Shown one piece after another: positions 1 through 5,273 of a DNA stretch of 5,273 nt. The stretch lies in assembly GCA_001303665.1 (NCBI GenBank), contig LJUF01000261.1, forward strand, positions 1-5,273, in the 5' to 3' direction. The first letter of the stretch is position 1. Each line of letters begins with the position of its first letter. The notes beneath the pieces are model-generated. The model was not told the origin of the DNA and searched no databases. It worked only from the letters and a program-made list of their open reading frames with translations. The stretch comes from Phycisphaerae bacterium SM23_33. GTDB lineage: Bacteria > Planctomycetota > Phycisphaerae > SM23-33. The translations under genes were made by a program, and so were the position numbers.

Positions 1-2002
1 CTGCCTCGAGGGCCTCAGCCAGGCCCTGACGCAGTATCGCGACGCCTGGAAGGACGCCGCCCTCCCGGACGACTGGCGGAAGCTCAAGACCGCCTCGGAG
101 CGCGTCCAGGACTGTGTGATAGACATTGGGGTGCTGGTGGCCCGCGACCCCCTGGTGGTGGGGCTCAGCCACGCCCGCGAGGCGAAGGAACTCGCCGGCG
201 GGCAGACCCAGGAGTTCCTCAAGATCCCCTGGGTGGCCGAACTCATCCGCGAGGCAGAACAGCGCGGCCGGGAGCTCGTGGGCAAGGGTGAATGGGCGGA
301 CGCGCTGACGATCTACGGCCACGGGGGGCTCAGAGACCTGGATAAGGACAACGTCCAATACGAGGAGATGGTCAAGCAGATCACGCTGCACGTGCGCATG
401 GCAAGCCTGTACGGTCGAGCCGCCGGGCCTGTGGAAATGGCCAAGTCGCCCGCCGACATCCCCGAGCCGGAGGCGCCTGCGAGCCAGCCCGTGACGGAGC
501 CGGCCTTGGCCTCGCCGGCAAGGACGTCGGCCGATGAGCCCCGATGGCGCGAGATGATCCAAGGCATCGACACCGAGATGATCCGCCGGGCGATCAGCGA
601 GATCGACAGCAACTATGTGGACAGGCCCGACTACCGCAAGATCGGCCTGGGGGCCCTCAATGGGATCATGGTCCTTCTCGAGACGCCGGAGGCAGTCGTT
701 GCGTTTCCAGGGCTGAAGGACCGGGCCAAGCGGAAGGACTTCCTGGCGGGGCTGGAACGCCTGATGGACAAGCTCCGCCGGGCGGAGACGCCGGAGCATC
801 TTGACGTGACCGAGGCCCTCAACGGCGTGGGGGAGCTGAACGACCGCACGGTGAACCTGCCCCTGGAAGTCATCAACATGGAGTTCGCCGGGGCCATGCT
901 GGATGAGCTGGACAAGTTCACCGGGATGATCTGGCCGTATGAGGAGGAGGACTTCCGCAAGCGGACGATGGGGCAGTTCTGCGGCATCGGGGTGCAGATT
1001 CGCAAGGAGGACGGCCGGGCGATCGAGGTGGTCACGCCGCTGGCCGACACCCCGGCGTTCCGGGCCGGCATTCGCGCCGGCGACCTGATCCTGGCGGTGG
1101 ATGACAAGGACACCCGAACGATGCGGATCGAGCGGGCGGTCAAGCTGATCACGGGCAAGCCGCACACCCAGGTCAGCCTGACCATCCAGCGCCCCGGCAC
1201 GCCCAAGCCGTTCACCGTCGCCATCGTGCGAGAGGACATCCACATCCAGACGGTGAAGGGTTGGCGGCGGCTGCCCGGGGGCAAGTGGGACTTTTTCCTC
1301 GACCGGGAGTCCGGCGCGGGCTACGTCCGGCTGACGCAGTTCACGAGCGACACGGCCGATGAGCTGCGCCGGGCCCTGCGGGAACTTCGCAACGCCGGGG
1401 CCAAGGGCGTCGTCCTGGATTTGCGCTTCAATCCCGGCGGGCTGCTCAGCGCTGCGGTGGAGGTGGCCGACGAATTCCTCCGCCAGGGGCTGATCGTCCG
1501 CACCAAGGGACGCAACGTCTCCGAGGCCGAGAGGCCTGCCAGCGCCCTGGGAGAGTACCAGCACGGCAACCTGGTGGTGCTGGCGAACCAGTTCAGCGCA
1601 TCGGCCGCCGAGATCGTCGCCGGCGCCCTGAAGGATTGGCAGCGGGCCGTCATTGTCGGCAAGCGCACCTACGGCAAGGGCAGCGTGCAGCGGCTGATCC
1701 TGCTCCAGCAGGGCCGGCGGGCGCGCTTGAAACTGACCACCGCCTACTATTACCTTCCGGGCGGGCGCTGCCTGCATCGCTACAACGGCGCGAAGGTCTG
1801 GGGCGTGGACCCCGACCTGCCCGTTTCCCTCACCGTCCGCCAGATGAACCGAATGGCCGAGGTCCGCCAGGAAACCGACCTGCTCAAAGAGGTAAACGCC
1901 GAGCTGCTGGATAAGCTGCTGAGCCTGCAACTCAGGGAGGACACTCAGCTTCAGACCGCCTTGCTGCTGCTCCAGTTGGAACAGCTAGCCGGAAAGAAGT
2001 GA
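1..2002 (+). CDS. S41 family carboxy-terminal processing peptidase with PDZ domain (5' partial)
   Basis: This is a serine protease of the CtpA/Prc family, which cleaves proteins near their C-termini, usually in the cell envelope. The frame (first full codon at base 2) has no stop back to the left edge. Codons 2-115 have G or C at the third position in 36 of 38 cases, so the GTG at 116 is probably not the true start; any signal peptide is off the window. Numbering from that GTG: a helical, TPR-like stretch at about 40-100; a Pro/Ala-rich linker at 111-142; an N-terminal S41 helical region to about 285; a PDZ domain at about 288-370 (GIGV at 290); and the catalytic domain at about 390-575. The core carries LDLRFNPGG (434-442), FSASAAEI with Ser496, and TYGKGSVQ with Lys521 and Gln525. 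The Ser-to-Lys spacing of 25 and Lys-to-Gln spacing of 4 match E. coli Prc (S430, K455, Q459), so the enzyme looks active. A leucine-rich helical tail (580-628) follows GVDPDLPV. Family call is firm; the substrate is unknown. Confidence 0.93.
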   Translation, partial: CLEGLSQALTQYRDAWKDAALPDDWRKLKTASERVQDCVIDIGVLVARDPLVVGLSHAREAKELAGGQTQEFLKIPWVAELIREAEQRGRELVGKGEWADALTIYGHGGLRDLDKDNVQYEEMVKQITLHVRMASLYGRAAGPVEMAKSPADIPEPEAPASQPVTEPALASPARTSADEPRWREMIQGIDTEMIRRAISEIDSNYVDRPDYRKIGLGALNGIMVLLETPEAVVAFPGLKDRAKRKDFLAGLERLMDKLRRAETPEHLDVTEALNGVGELNDRTVNLPLEVINMEFAGAMLDELDKFTGMIWPYEEEDFRKRTMGQFCGIGVQIRKEDGRAIEVVTPLADTPAFRAGIRAGDLILAVDDKDTRTMRIERAVKLITGKPHTQVSLTIQRPGTPKPFTVAIVREDIHIQTVKGWRRLPGGKWDFFLDRESGAGYVRLTQFTSDTADELRRALRELRNAGAKGVVLDLRFNPGGLLSAAVEVADEFLRQGLIVRTKGRNVSEAERPASALGEYQHGNLVVLANQFSASAAEIVAGALKDWQRAVIVGKRTYGKGSVQRLILLQQGRRARLKLTTAYYYLPGGRCLHRYNGAKVWGVDPDLPVSLTVRQMNRMAEVRQETDLLKEVNAELLDKLLSLQLREDTQLQTALLLLQLEQLAGKK

Positions 2003-2041
2003 GTGGGTCCGGATGCCGCTTTCGGGGCGCCGCCGCGACCG

Positions 2042-2055
2042 GCTTCGGGCGAAGC
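2042..2055. terminator. Small hairpin in the convergent spacer, possible weak terminator
   Basis: A perfect 5-bp stem, GCTTC/GAAGC with loop GGGC, lies 40 bases after the S41 stop codon and 43 bases beyond the LarA-like stop codon, which faces it. A second imperfect stem (about 2068-2095, GCCAC/GTGGC core) follows. Being symmetric, the hairpin could serve transcripts from both sides. No T tract follows on either strand, so intrinsic termination here is only a possibility. Confidence 0.2.
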
Positions 2056-2097
2056 ATGCATGGGTTTAGGCCACCCGGGGCGTTGTGGCGCCTGCGG

Positions 2098-3366
2098 TCA
2101 AGGCTTCTGCCAATCCGGGGGCTCCTTGAGCCGGTAGAGCGTCTCGCCGGCCCGGGGCACGTAGAGTCGGCCTTCCGCCTCCCGGCCCCGCCATTCGGAA
2201 GCGTCCATGGAGGCCGGGTCGCGGTAGCCGAGGTTGACCTTGCGGCAGCGGCTTTCGGGGATGCCGGTGGCCAGCGTGACCCGGACGCGGCATTTCTCCC
2301 GCCCGTCCTCGAAAACGCCGATCCCGCGGACGTGGGTCGAGTGCGCCAGCACCCCCCAGGGATACTGCCTGAACTTGTCCCACTGGCTCAGGAAGTAGTC
2401 GCGCGTGTGGTAGCCCACCTGGTCGATGATCTTCCCGTGCGTATAAGAAATCTCGGTGACGTGAGGCGCGTAGATGATCAGCTCGCCGCCGTCGGCGACA
2501 ACGCATTCCATCTTGTACATGCACTTGCCGGCCGTCCAGATGTCGTCGTACATCTCGGGAGCCTGGGCGAGGACCGATTCGTACGGCCGGTCCGTGTAAA
2601 CGACGTGGAGCTGGCTGGAAAGGTCGGCGGCCGCCGACCATGCGTTCTCGGGCGTGTCGAAATAAAGCCCCGCCAGCCCGTCATGCGTGACGACCAGGCA
2701 TAAGGCGTATTTCTCGAGCTTCAGCATGGCGGCGGCCCGGTCCACCGTGGCGCGGACGGGGTTGTGCTTGCTGCCGATGATCTTCGGATTGGTGATGACC
2801 GCCCCGAGCCAGTGGAAGAAGTTCAGCAGCTCCGGCCCGCAGATGCCGGGGAAGAAGTACTTGTTCCCGCCGGAAAAACCCACCACCTCGTGGGGGAAGA
2901 CCGGCCCGCAGATGAGCAGGACGTCGTAGTCGAAGATCCGGGCGTTGACGTTGACGTCCACGGCCATGCGAAACAGCCCGCCGGTGATCTCCTCCACCTG
3001 GCCTTTGGTCAGCGTGCCGACGTGCCGCAGGGCCTGCTTGTCTTGCCAGTCGTGATTGAAGACGCGGCTGCCGCCGAACACCTCCGCCCACTTGCCGGGC
3101 TCCACGCCAAAGAGCCGGCCCATCTGCTCGTCCCCCAGGGGCGGATGCGTCCCCAGTGCCACCAGGAAGTCCAGCCTGCCCGCTCTGCCGGTCAGAGCGT
3201 CGTGGAAGGCGCGGGCGAGCAAGGGGAGGGGGCAGGTCCGCGTGTGGTCGGGCACGATCACGAGTACGCTTTTCCCGTCACACTGCATCGCGTCGGCGGC
3301 GGCGGAGATGAGCGACCGGGACTCACCTTCGGATAGACTTCGATCCGTACGCGCCTTCTGTATCAT
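2098..3366 (-). CDS. LarA-like (DUF2088) nickel-pincer hydroxyacid racemase/epimerase family protein
   Basis: This 422-residue cytoplasmic protein belongs to the lactate racemase (LarA) superfamily. Known members use a nickel-pincer nucleotide, tethered to a lysine, to racemise or epimerise 2-hydroxyacids by hydride transfer. Visible motifs: DHTR at 40-43, GTHPP with His74, FNHD with His105, and FPHEVVGFSGGNK with His159 and Lys169, then His185 in FFHW. The spacings His159 to Lys169 (10) and Lys169 to His185 (16) equal those of H174, K184 and H200 in Thermoanaerobacterium LarA, so cofactor attachment and nickel binding look intact; Arg43 and His74 match R75 and H108. Lys281 in DDIWTAGK fits LarA K298, but the preceding Tyr-Gln of LarA reads Trp-Thr here, and the H74-H159 distance is about 19 residues longer than in LarA. 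The substrate is therefore unlikely to be safely called lactate. The ATG at 3366 is chosen because the family N-terminus begins just after it and a GGGAG lies 11 bases upstream. Cofactor genes larB, larC and larE are not in the window. Confidence 0.88.
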   Translation of the reverse strand: MIQKARTDRSLSEGESRSLISAAADAMQCDGKSVLVIVPDHTRTCPLPLLARAFHDALTGRAGRLDFLVALGTHPPLGDEQMGRLFGVEPGKWAEVFGGSRVFNHDWQDKQALRHVGTLTKGQVEEITGGLFRMAVDVNVNARIFDYDVLLICGPVFPHEVVGFSGGNKYFFPGICGPELLNFFHWLGAVITNPKIIGSKHNPVRATVDRAAAMLKLEKYALCLVVTHDGLAGLYFDTPENAWSAAADLSSQLHVVYTDRPYESVLAQAPEMYDDIWTAGKCMYKMECVVADGGELIIYAPHVTEISYTHGKIIDQVGYHTRDYFLSQWDKFRQYPWGVLAHSTHVRGIGVFEDGREKCRVRVTLATGIPESRCRKVNLGYRDPASMDASEWRGREAEGRLYVPRAGETLYRLKEPPDWQKP

Positions 3367-3377
3367 TGCGTCACACA

Positions 3378-3382
3378 CTCCC
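3378..3382 (-). promoter_or_regulatory. Ribosome binding site for the LarA-like gene
   Basis: GGGAG on the minus strand ends 11 bases before the ATG at 3366, a slightly long spacing. It supports this start over in-frame ATGs at 3465 and 3471, which have no nearby purine-rich site and overlap or precede the candidate -10 element. Confidence 0.5.
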
Positions 3383-3417
3383 GCCGGCGAGCCGCTGCCC
3401 GCTGCTCGCACCCGAAT

Positions 3418-3435
3418 CCCAGGCCGTTTCCTGGG
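3418..3435 (-). other. Hairpin in the predicted leader of the LarA-like gene
   Basis: CCCAGG and CCTGGG form a perfect 6-bp inverted repeat around a 6-base loop, inside the predicted untranslated leader (start near 3441, ATG at 3366). An overlapping alternative pairing, AGGCC with GGCCT, is also possible. It might affect leader stability or bind a regulator; in GC-rich DNA it may also be chance. Confidence 0.3.
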
Positions 3436-3447
3436 CCTGCCTACCGC

Positions 3448-3476
3448 ATTGTACCCAAAAGCCATGGCCATGAAAC
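3448..3476 (-). promoter_or_regulatory. Candidate promoter of the LarA-like gene
   Basis: TACAAT (3453-3448, five of six matches to the -10 consensus) stands in otherwise GC-rich sequence. A weak -35-like GTTTCA lies 17 bases upstream. Transcription would start near 3441, giving a leader of about 75 bases that carries the hairpin at 3418-3435. The poor -35 suggests an activator, another sigma factor, or that this is not the real promoter. Confidence 0.35.
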
Positions 3477-3570
3477 GCGCCGGGAAAAGCTCCCCCCGGC
3501 CGCGCCCATGGCTGGCGGGTGGAGCGGGTGGGCGCGAAGCTCGAATGTTTTGCCAGAAATGGGAGAATTC

Positions 3571-3602
3571 TTGTTTTGTCCTGCAGGAGGTCTCAGTATA
3601 AT
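3571..3602 (+). promoter_or_regulatory. Candidate plus-strand promoter with consensus TATAAT
   Basis: TATAAT at 3597-3602 is a perfect -10 hexamer in an AT-rich island within GC-rich DNA. No -35 is ideal: TTGTTT at 3571-3576 leaves a 20-base spacer and TTGTCC at 3576-3581 leaves 15. The predicted start is near 3609. The sequence reads TATTATACT on the other strand, so the same AT patch could also fire leftward toward the LarA-like gene. No coding gene with good character follows on the plus strand, but a strong terminator does at 4010-4044. Confidence 0.45.
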
Positions 3603-3603
3603 A

Positions 3604-3635
3604 CCCTAGAATCGCGCGCCGATTCGCCCTAGAAT
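3604..3635. repeat. Pair of 9-base direct repeats CCCTAGAAT with an inverted repeat between
   Basis: CCCTAGAAT occurs at 3604-3612 and again at 3627-3635, a 23-base step or about two helical turns. Between and overlapping them is a perfect 6-bp inverted repeat, GAATCG (3609-3614) and CGATTC (3620-3625), with loop CGCGC. The block abuts the TATAAT at 3597-3602. Its position suits an operator for a regulator binding at or just past the plus-strand start, or upstream of a leftward promoter. The binding role is inferred; the repeats are seen directly. Confidence 0.5.
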
Positions 3636-4044
3636 TTGGGTGCGCGGCAGCGGCGCTGGTTTGGGCGAACGCCCGCGATCTCTGCGACCGGCATGGCGGC
3701 CGGCGCGGCACCGCCAAGGGAGGGCTTCCCAGGAACTCAAGGCTTCCGAGGTTGGGCATGGCGCAAGCTGCGGAAGGCCCCCAGGCCACTTCAGGTGTTC
3801 CGACTTGGAGAGTGGAGACGGCGCCGGAACACCAAAGCCGCCGGCTTGCCTCGTCGCCGGAAGCCTTATCGCTGGACGACCCATCCGCCGGTGCGTGGCG
3901 GGCAACGCCGCAGGGCTCATGCGGCACGCCATCGAACACGGGCTGATTTCCATATAACCTGGCGGAGGGAGCGGTCCGCCGATCTTCGATGCCGGCGGAG
4001 CCGTACGAGAGCCCCTTTGGACCGAACGCCAAGGGGGCTTTTTT
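3609..4044 (+). ncRNA. Candidate structured non-coding RNA, about 435 nt, family unknown
   Basis: The unit is bounded by a TATAAT element at 3597-3602 and a strong Rho-independent terminator at 4010-4044. Inside are several potential stems: GGCTTCCG (3741-3748) with CGGAAGGCC (from about 3771, one bulge); a two-part hairpin at 3895-3932 (outer TGGCG/CGCCA, inner GCCGCA/TGCGGC); and a 7-plus-3-bp hairpin at 3975-3999. Coding potential is weak: the frames seen have about 70% or less G/C at third positions, against well over 80% in the neighbours. I looked for signatures of RNase P RNA, tmRNA, SRP RNA and common riboswitches (cobalamin, TPP, glycine) and did not recognise any. Either a new RNA, a small-protein mRNA, or chance; the existence of a transcript is inferred. 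Confidence 0.3.
4010..4044 (+). terminator. Strong Rho-independent terminator on the plus strand
   Basis: AGCCCCTTTGG (4010-4020) pairs with CCAAGGGGGCT (4029-4039) across an 8-base loop, giving an 11-bp stem with one G-U pair, followed directly by a six-T run (4039-4044). It works only in the plus direction, since no T tract lies on the opposite side. Both flanking genes are on the minus strand, so it must end some other plus-strand transcript, most simply one starting near 3609. Confidence 0.8.
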
Positions 4045-4097
4045 GCGCAGCCCGCGGGCTTTGACGCCGGTGGCGGGCGATTTGCCACGGTTGCCTT

Positions 4098-4110
4098 GGC
4101 TTGTGAAGCC
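4098..4110 (-). terminator. Hairpin just downstream of the hydrolase gene, possible weak terminator
   Basis: GGCTT/AAGCC forms a perfect 5-bp stem with a 3-base loop, 14 bases past the hydrolase stop codon. No T tract follows on the minus strand, so it may stabilise the 3' end or aid factor-dependent termination rather than act alone. Confidence 0.2.
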
Positions 4111-4124
4111 CCGCACAGGACGCG

Positions 4125-5072
4125 TCAGGATTCGGCCACGTCGATGCGGGTCAGGGGCCCGTACAGCTCCGGACGACGGTGGGAGAGGTAATCGTGTGTC
4201 CGGCGGCGGACGTCGTAGTACTTTTTCGCGGAAAGCTCCGCGACGACAAAATCCTCCCCCGTCGAGGCGCATTCGGCGATGACGTCGCCCTCCGGGTCGA
4301 GGATCATCGAGCAGCCGAGCGTACCCTGCTCGCCCTGCCCGGCCTGGTTCACGAACACCGCGAACACCGAGTTGTCGAAGGCCCGCGCACGCAGCCAGGT
4401 GAGAATCCAGTTGCGGGCCTGCTGGTGGGCCTGCTCCGGCGGCAGGTCGTGCCACCAGCCCCTGCCCACGGTCACGTGCGGCATGAGGATGGCGTGTGCG
4501 CCCTGGATGGCCAGCACCCGGTGGGCCTCGGGGAAGTGATTGTCATAGCAGATCAGCACCCCGGCCCGGATCTTACCCAGCTCGAACACCGGCAGCGAGT
4601 TGCCCTGCTTGAAGTACGCGAACTCCAGGCCGGGAACACAGTGGCACTTGCTGTACTTGCCCAGCAGCCCGTCCCTGGAGACGATAACGTAGGTGTTATA
4701 CACGGCGTTGTCGCGCCGCACCTCCGGCAGCCCGGCCGCCAGGATGACGTTGTGCTGCCGGGCGAGCCCGATGAGCTTCTGCGTGGATGGCCCGTCGGGC
4801 ACCGGCTCGGCCACGTCGTAGGGGTGTGCGCCGGGGAGCTTCCAGGCCGGGCTGACGCGGCCTGGCTCGACGACCTTTCCCCCGCCGGCCCGCTGGTTGC
4901 TGCTGCCCAGCCCCCAGAGGTTGTAGCCGGCGATGGCCTGCTCCTGGAAGCAGACGATCTCGGCCCCGGCCGAGGCCGCCTTGCCCGTCAGCTCGGCGAT
5001 CTTGGCCAGGTTGGCTTCCTTGTCCACGTCCTTGGGGGTGAACTGTGCCGAGGCTATCTTCACGTCCTGCAT
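4125..5072 (-). CDS. Nitrilase-superfamily carbon-nitrogen hydrolase (amidase/carbamoylase type)
   Basis: This 315-residue cytoplasmic enzyme would hydrolyse a non-peptide C-N bond (amide, N-carbamoyl or nitrile) through a Glu-Lys-Cys triad. The residues are clear: Glu44 in CFQEQAIAGY, Lys142 in LGKYSKCHC, and Cys175 in LICYDNHFPE, with the family's second glutamate as Glu150 in GLEFAYF. The length is normal for a single-domain member. The run IQGAHAILMP and the C-terminal part fit amidase and N-carbamoyl-amino-acid or N-carbamoylputrescine hydrolase branches better than true nitrilases, but the substrate cannot be fixed. The stretch between residues 54 and 92 looks longer than usual and is rich in Gly and Pro. 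The ATG at 5072 is preferred over an in-frame ATG at 5228 because the conserved N-terminus (VKIASAQF) starts right after it and AAAGGA lies 6 bases upstream; the extra 52 codons look non-coding and overlap the promoter. It lies upstream of the LarA-like gene on the same strand, 758 bases away. Confidence 0.93.
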   Translation of the reverse strand: MQDVKIASAQFTPKDVDKEANLAKIAELTGKAASAGAEIVCFQEQAIAGYNLWGLGSSNQRAGGGKVVEPGRVSPAWKLPGAHPYDVAEPVPDGPSTQKLIGLARQHNVILAAGLPEVRRDNAVYNTYVIVSRDGLLGKYSKCHCVPGLEFAYFKQGNSLPVFELGKIRAGVLICYDNHFPEAHRVLAIQGAHAILMPHVTVGRGWWHDLPPEQAHQQARNWILTWLRARAFDNSVFAVFVNQAGQGEQGTLGCSMILDPEGDVIAECASTGEDFVVAELSAKKYYDVRRRTHDYLSHRRPELYGPLTRIDVAES

Positions 5073-5078
5073 GGCGGG

Positions 5079-5084
5079 TCCTTT
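5079..5084 (-). promoter_or_regulatory. Ribosome binding site that fixes the hydrolase start
   Basis: AAAGGA on the minus strand, 6 bases before the ATG at 5072, is a near-ideal site and decides that start against the upstream in-frame ATG at 5228. Confidence 0.75.
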
Positions 5085-5113
5085 CCCGGATGACGAACTA
5101 CCAACGGCCGGGC

Positions 5114-5142
5114 ATTCTACATTCGGCCTCCAGCAGACACAA
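5114..5142 (-). promoter_or_regulatory. Candidate promoter of the hydrolase gene
   Basis: TAGAAT (5119-5114, five of six -10 matches) and TTGTGT (5142-5137, the TTG of the -35) are separated by exactly 17 bases. The start would be near 5107, giving a leader of about 35 bases ending in the AAAGGA site. The fit in spacing and placement makes this the best promoter candidate in the window for a protein gene. Confidence 0.5.
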
Positions 5143-5273
5143 GCCGCCCCCGGGCCGTGCCCTCTCCAACCCGTGCAAGCGCCCGCAATTCGCATGACTC
5201 GCGGCACGTGACTTCCGGCCCCGCCCATGGCATGATACCCCCCCCTGCGAAGGCCGGGCGCACCATGGAAACG

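Larger units (their letters stand above)
3367..4124. other. Long intergenic region (758 bases) between the LarA-like gene and the hydrolase gene
   Basis: No reading frame here has the strong third-position G/C bias of the three real genes, and none encodes a recognised domain. Bases 3367-3480 hold leader and promoter signals for the LarA-like gene. Bases 3541-3603 are notably AT-rich and contain TATAAT. Bases 3604-4044 contain direct repeats, several strong inverted repeats and a terminator, all consistent with a plus-strand RNA. Bases 4045-4124 hold a 12-base perfect palindrome (AGCCCGCGGGCT, 4049-4060) and a small hairpin just past the hydrolase stop codon. Confidence 0.7.

Noticed and set aside
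1999..3336. Long plus-strand open frames opposite the LarA-like gene.
   Set aside because: They are shadows of the real minus-strand gene, with no domains and no ribosome binding site that decides a start.
3609..4044. Considered RNase P RNA, tmRNA, SRP RNA and common riboswitches for the structured region.
   Set aside because: The conserved cores I know (for example GAGGAAAGUCC and ACAGAA of RNase P, the tmRNA tag and acceptor ends, the B12 box, the TPP box) were not found by eye.
3636..4064. A plus-strand frame (ATG at 3693) giving a strongly Arg-rich product.
   Set aside because: It runs through the terminator hairpin and T tract, lacks strong third-position G/C, and has no recognisable domain.
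3606..4088. A 160-codon minus-strand open frame in the intergenic region.
   Set aside because: The product is Pro/Arg/Ala-rich and low-complexity, it spans the terminator and repeats, and no ribosome binding site is evident.
3367..4455. The LarA-like frame stays open for 363 codons upstream of the chosen ATG, across the intergenic region and into the 3' part of the hydrolase gene.
   Set aside because: The upstream translation is low-complexity and Arg/Pro/Ala-rich, overlaps a clearly real gene in another frame, and the family N-terminus begins near 3366. Long open frames arise by chance in GC-rich DNA.
4179..5093. A 304-codon open frame on the plus strand opposite the hydrolase gene.
   Set aside because: It is antisense to a gene with all catalytic motifs intact, and its product is Gly/Arg/Val-rich with no domain; it mirrors the codon bias of the real gene.
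5238..5245. A run of eight C residues.
   Set aside because: A single homopolymer in non-coding GC-rich DNA; no evidence of phase variation or other function.
5265..5273. A plus-strand ATG (ATGGAAACG) at the right edge, possibly the start of a divergent gene.
   Set aside because: Only three codons are visible and the nearest purine-rich site is weak and distant, so it cannot be supported.

Overview
The window is high-GC bacterial DNA with three protein genes and one unusually long intergenic region. The codon usage (third positions almost all G or C), the S41 protease with a long N-terminal helical region, and the DUF2088/LarA-like protein would fit a planctomycete-like bacterium. That placement is an inference from style and family content; no marker gene is present to confirm it.

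Layout. (1) Positions 1-2002, plus strand: the 3' part of an S41 carboxy-terminal processing protease with PDZ domain and intact Ser-Lys-Gln catalytic residues. Its frame is open to the left edge, so the true start lies outside the window. (2) Positions 2003-2097: a short convergent spacer with a small hairpin. (3) Positions 2098-3366, minus strand: a LarA-like (nickel-pincer lactate racemase superfamily) protein of 422 residues. (4) Positions 3367-4124: 758 bases without a convincing protein gene. Its larA-proximal part holds candidate promoter, leader-hairpin and ribosome-binding signals for the LarA-like gene. The rest holds a consensus TATAAT with a pair of 9-base direct repeats, several strong potential hairpins, and a textbook Rho-independent terminator at 4010-4044 that points along the plus strand, away from both flanking genes. 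(5) Positions 4125-5072, minus strand: a nitrilase-superfamily carbon-nitrogen hydrolase of 315 residues with a good ribosome binding site and promoter. (6) Positions 5073-5273: its upstream region.

How the parts relate. The hydrolase and the LarA-like gene share a strand, but 758 bases and separate promoter-like signals lie between them, so they need not be one operon. Both act on small organic acids or amides, so a shared catabolic role is possible, but nothing in the sequence fixes either substrate. The S41 gene converges on the LarA-like gene and looks functionally unrelated.

The part most worth a second look is the plus-strand unit at about 3571-4044. A promoter-like signal and a strong terminator bracket roughly 435 bases of structured sequence with poor coding character. 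The simplest reading is an undescribed non-coding RNA divergent from the LarA-like gene. The alternatives are a small-protein mRNA (a 62-codon reading frame at 3758-3946) or chance.
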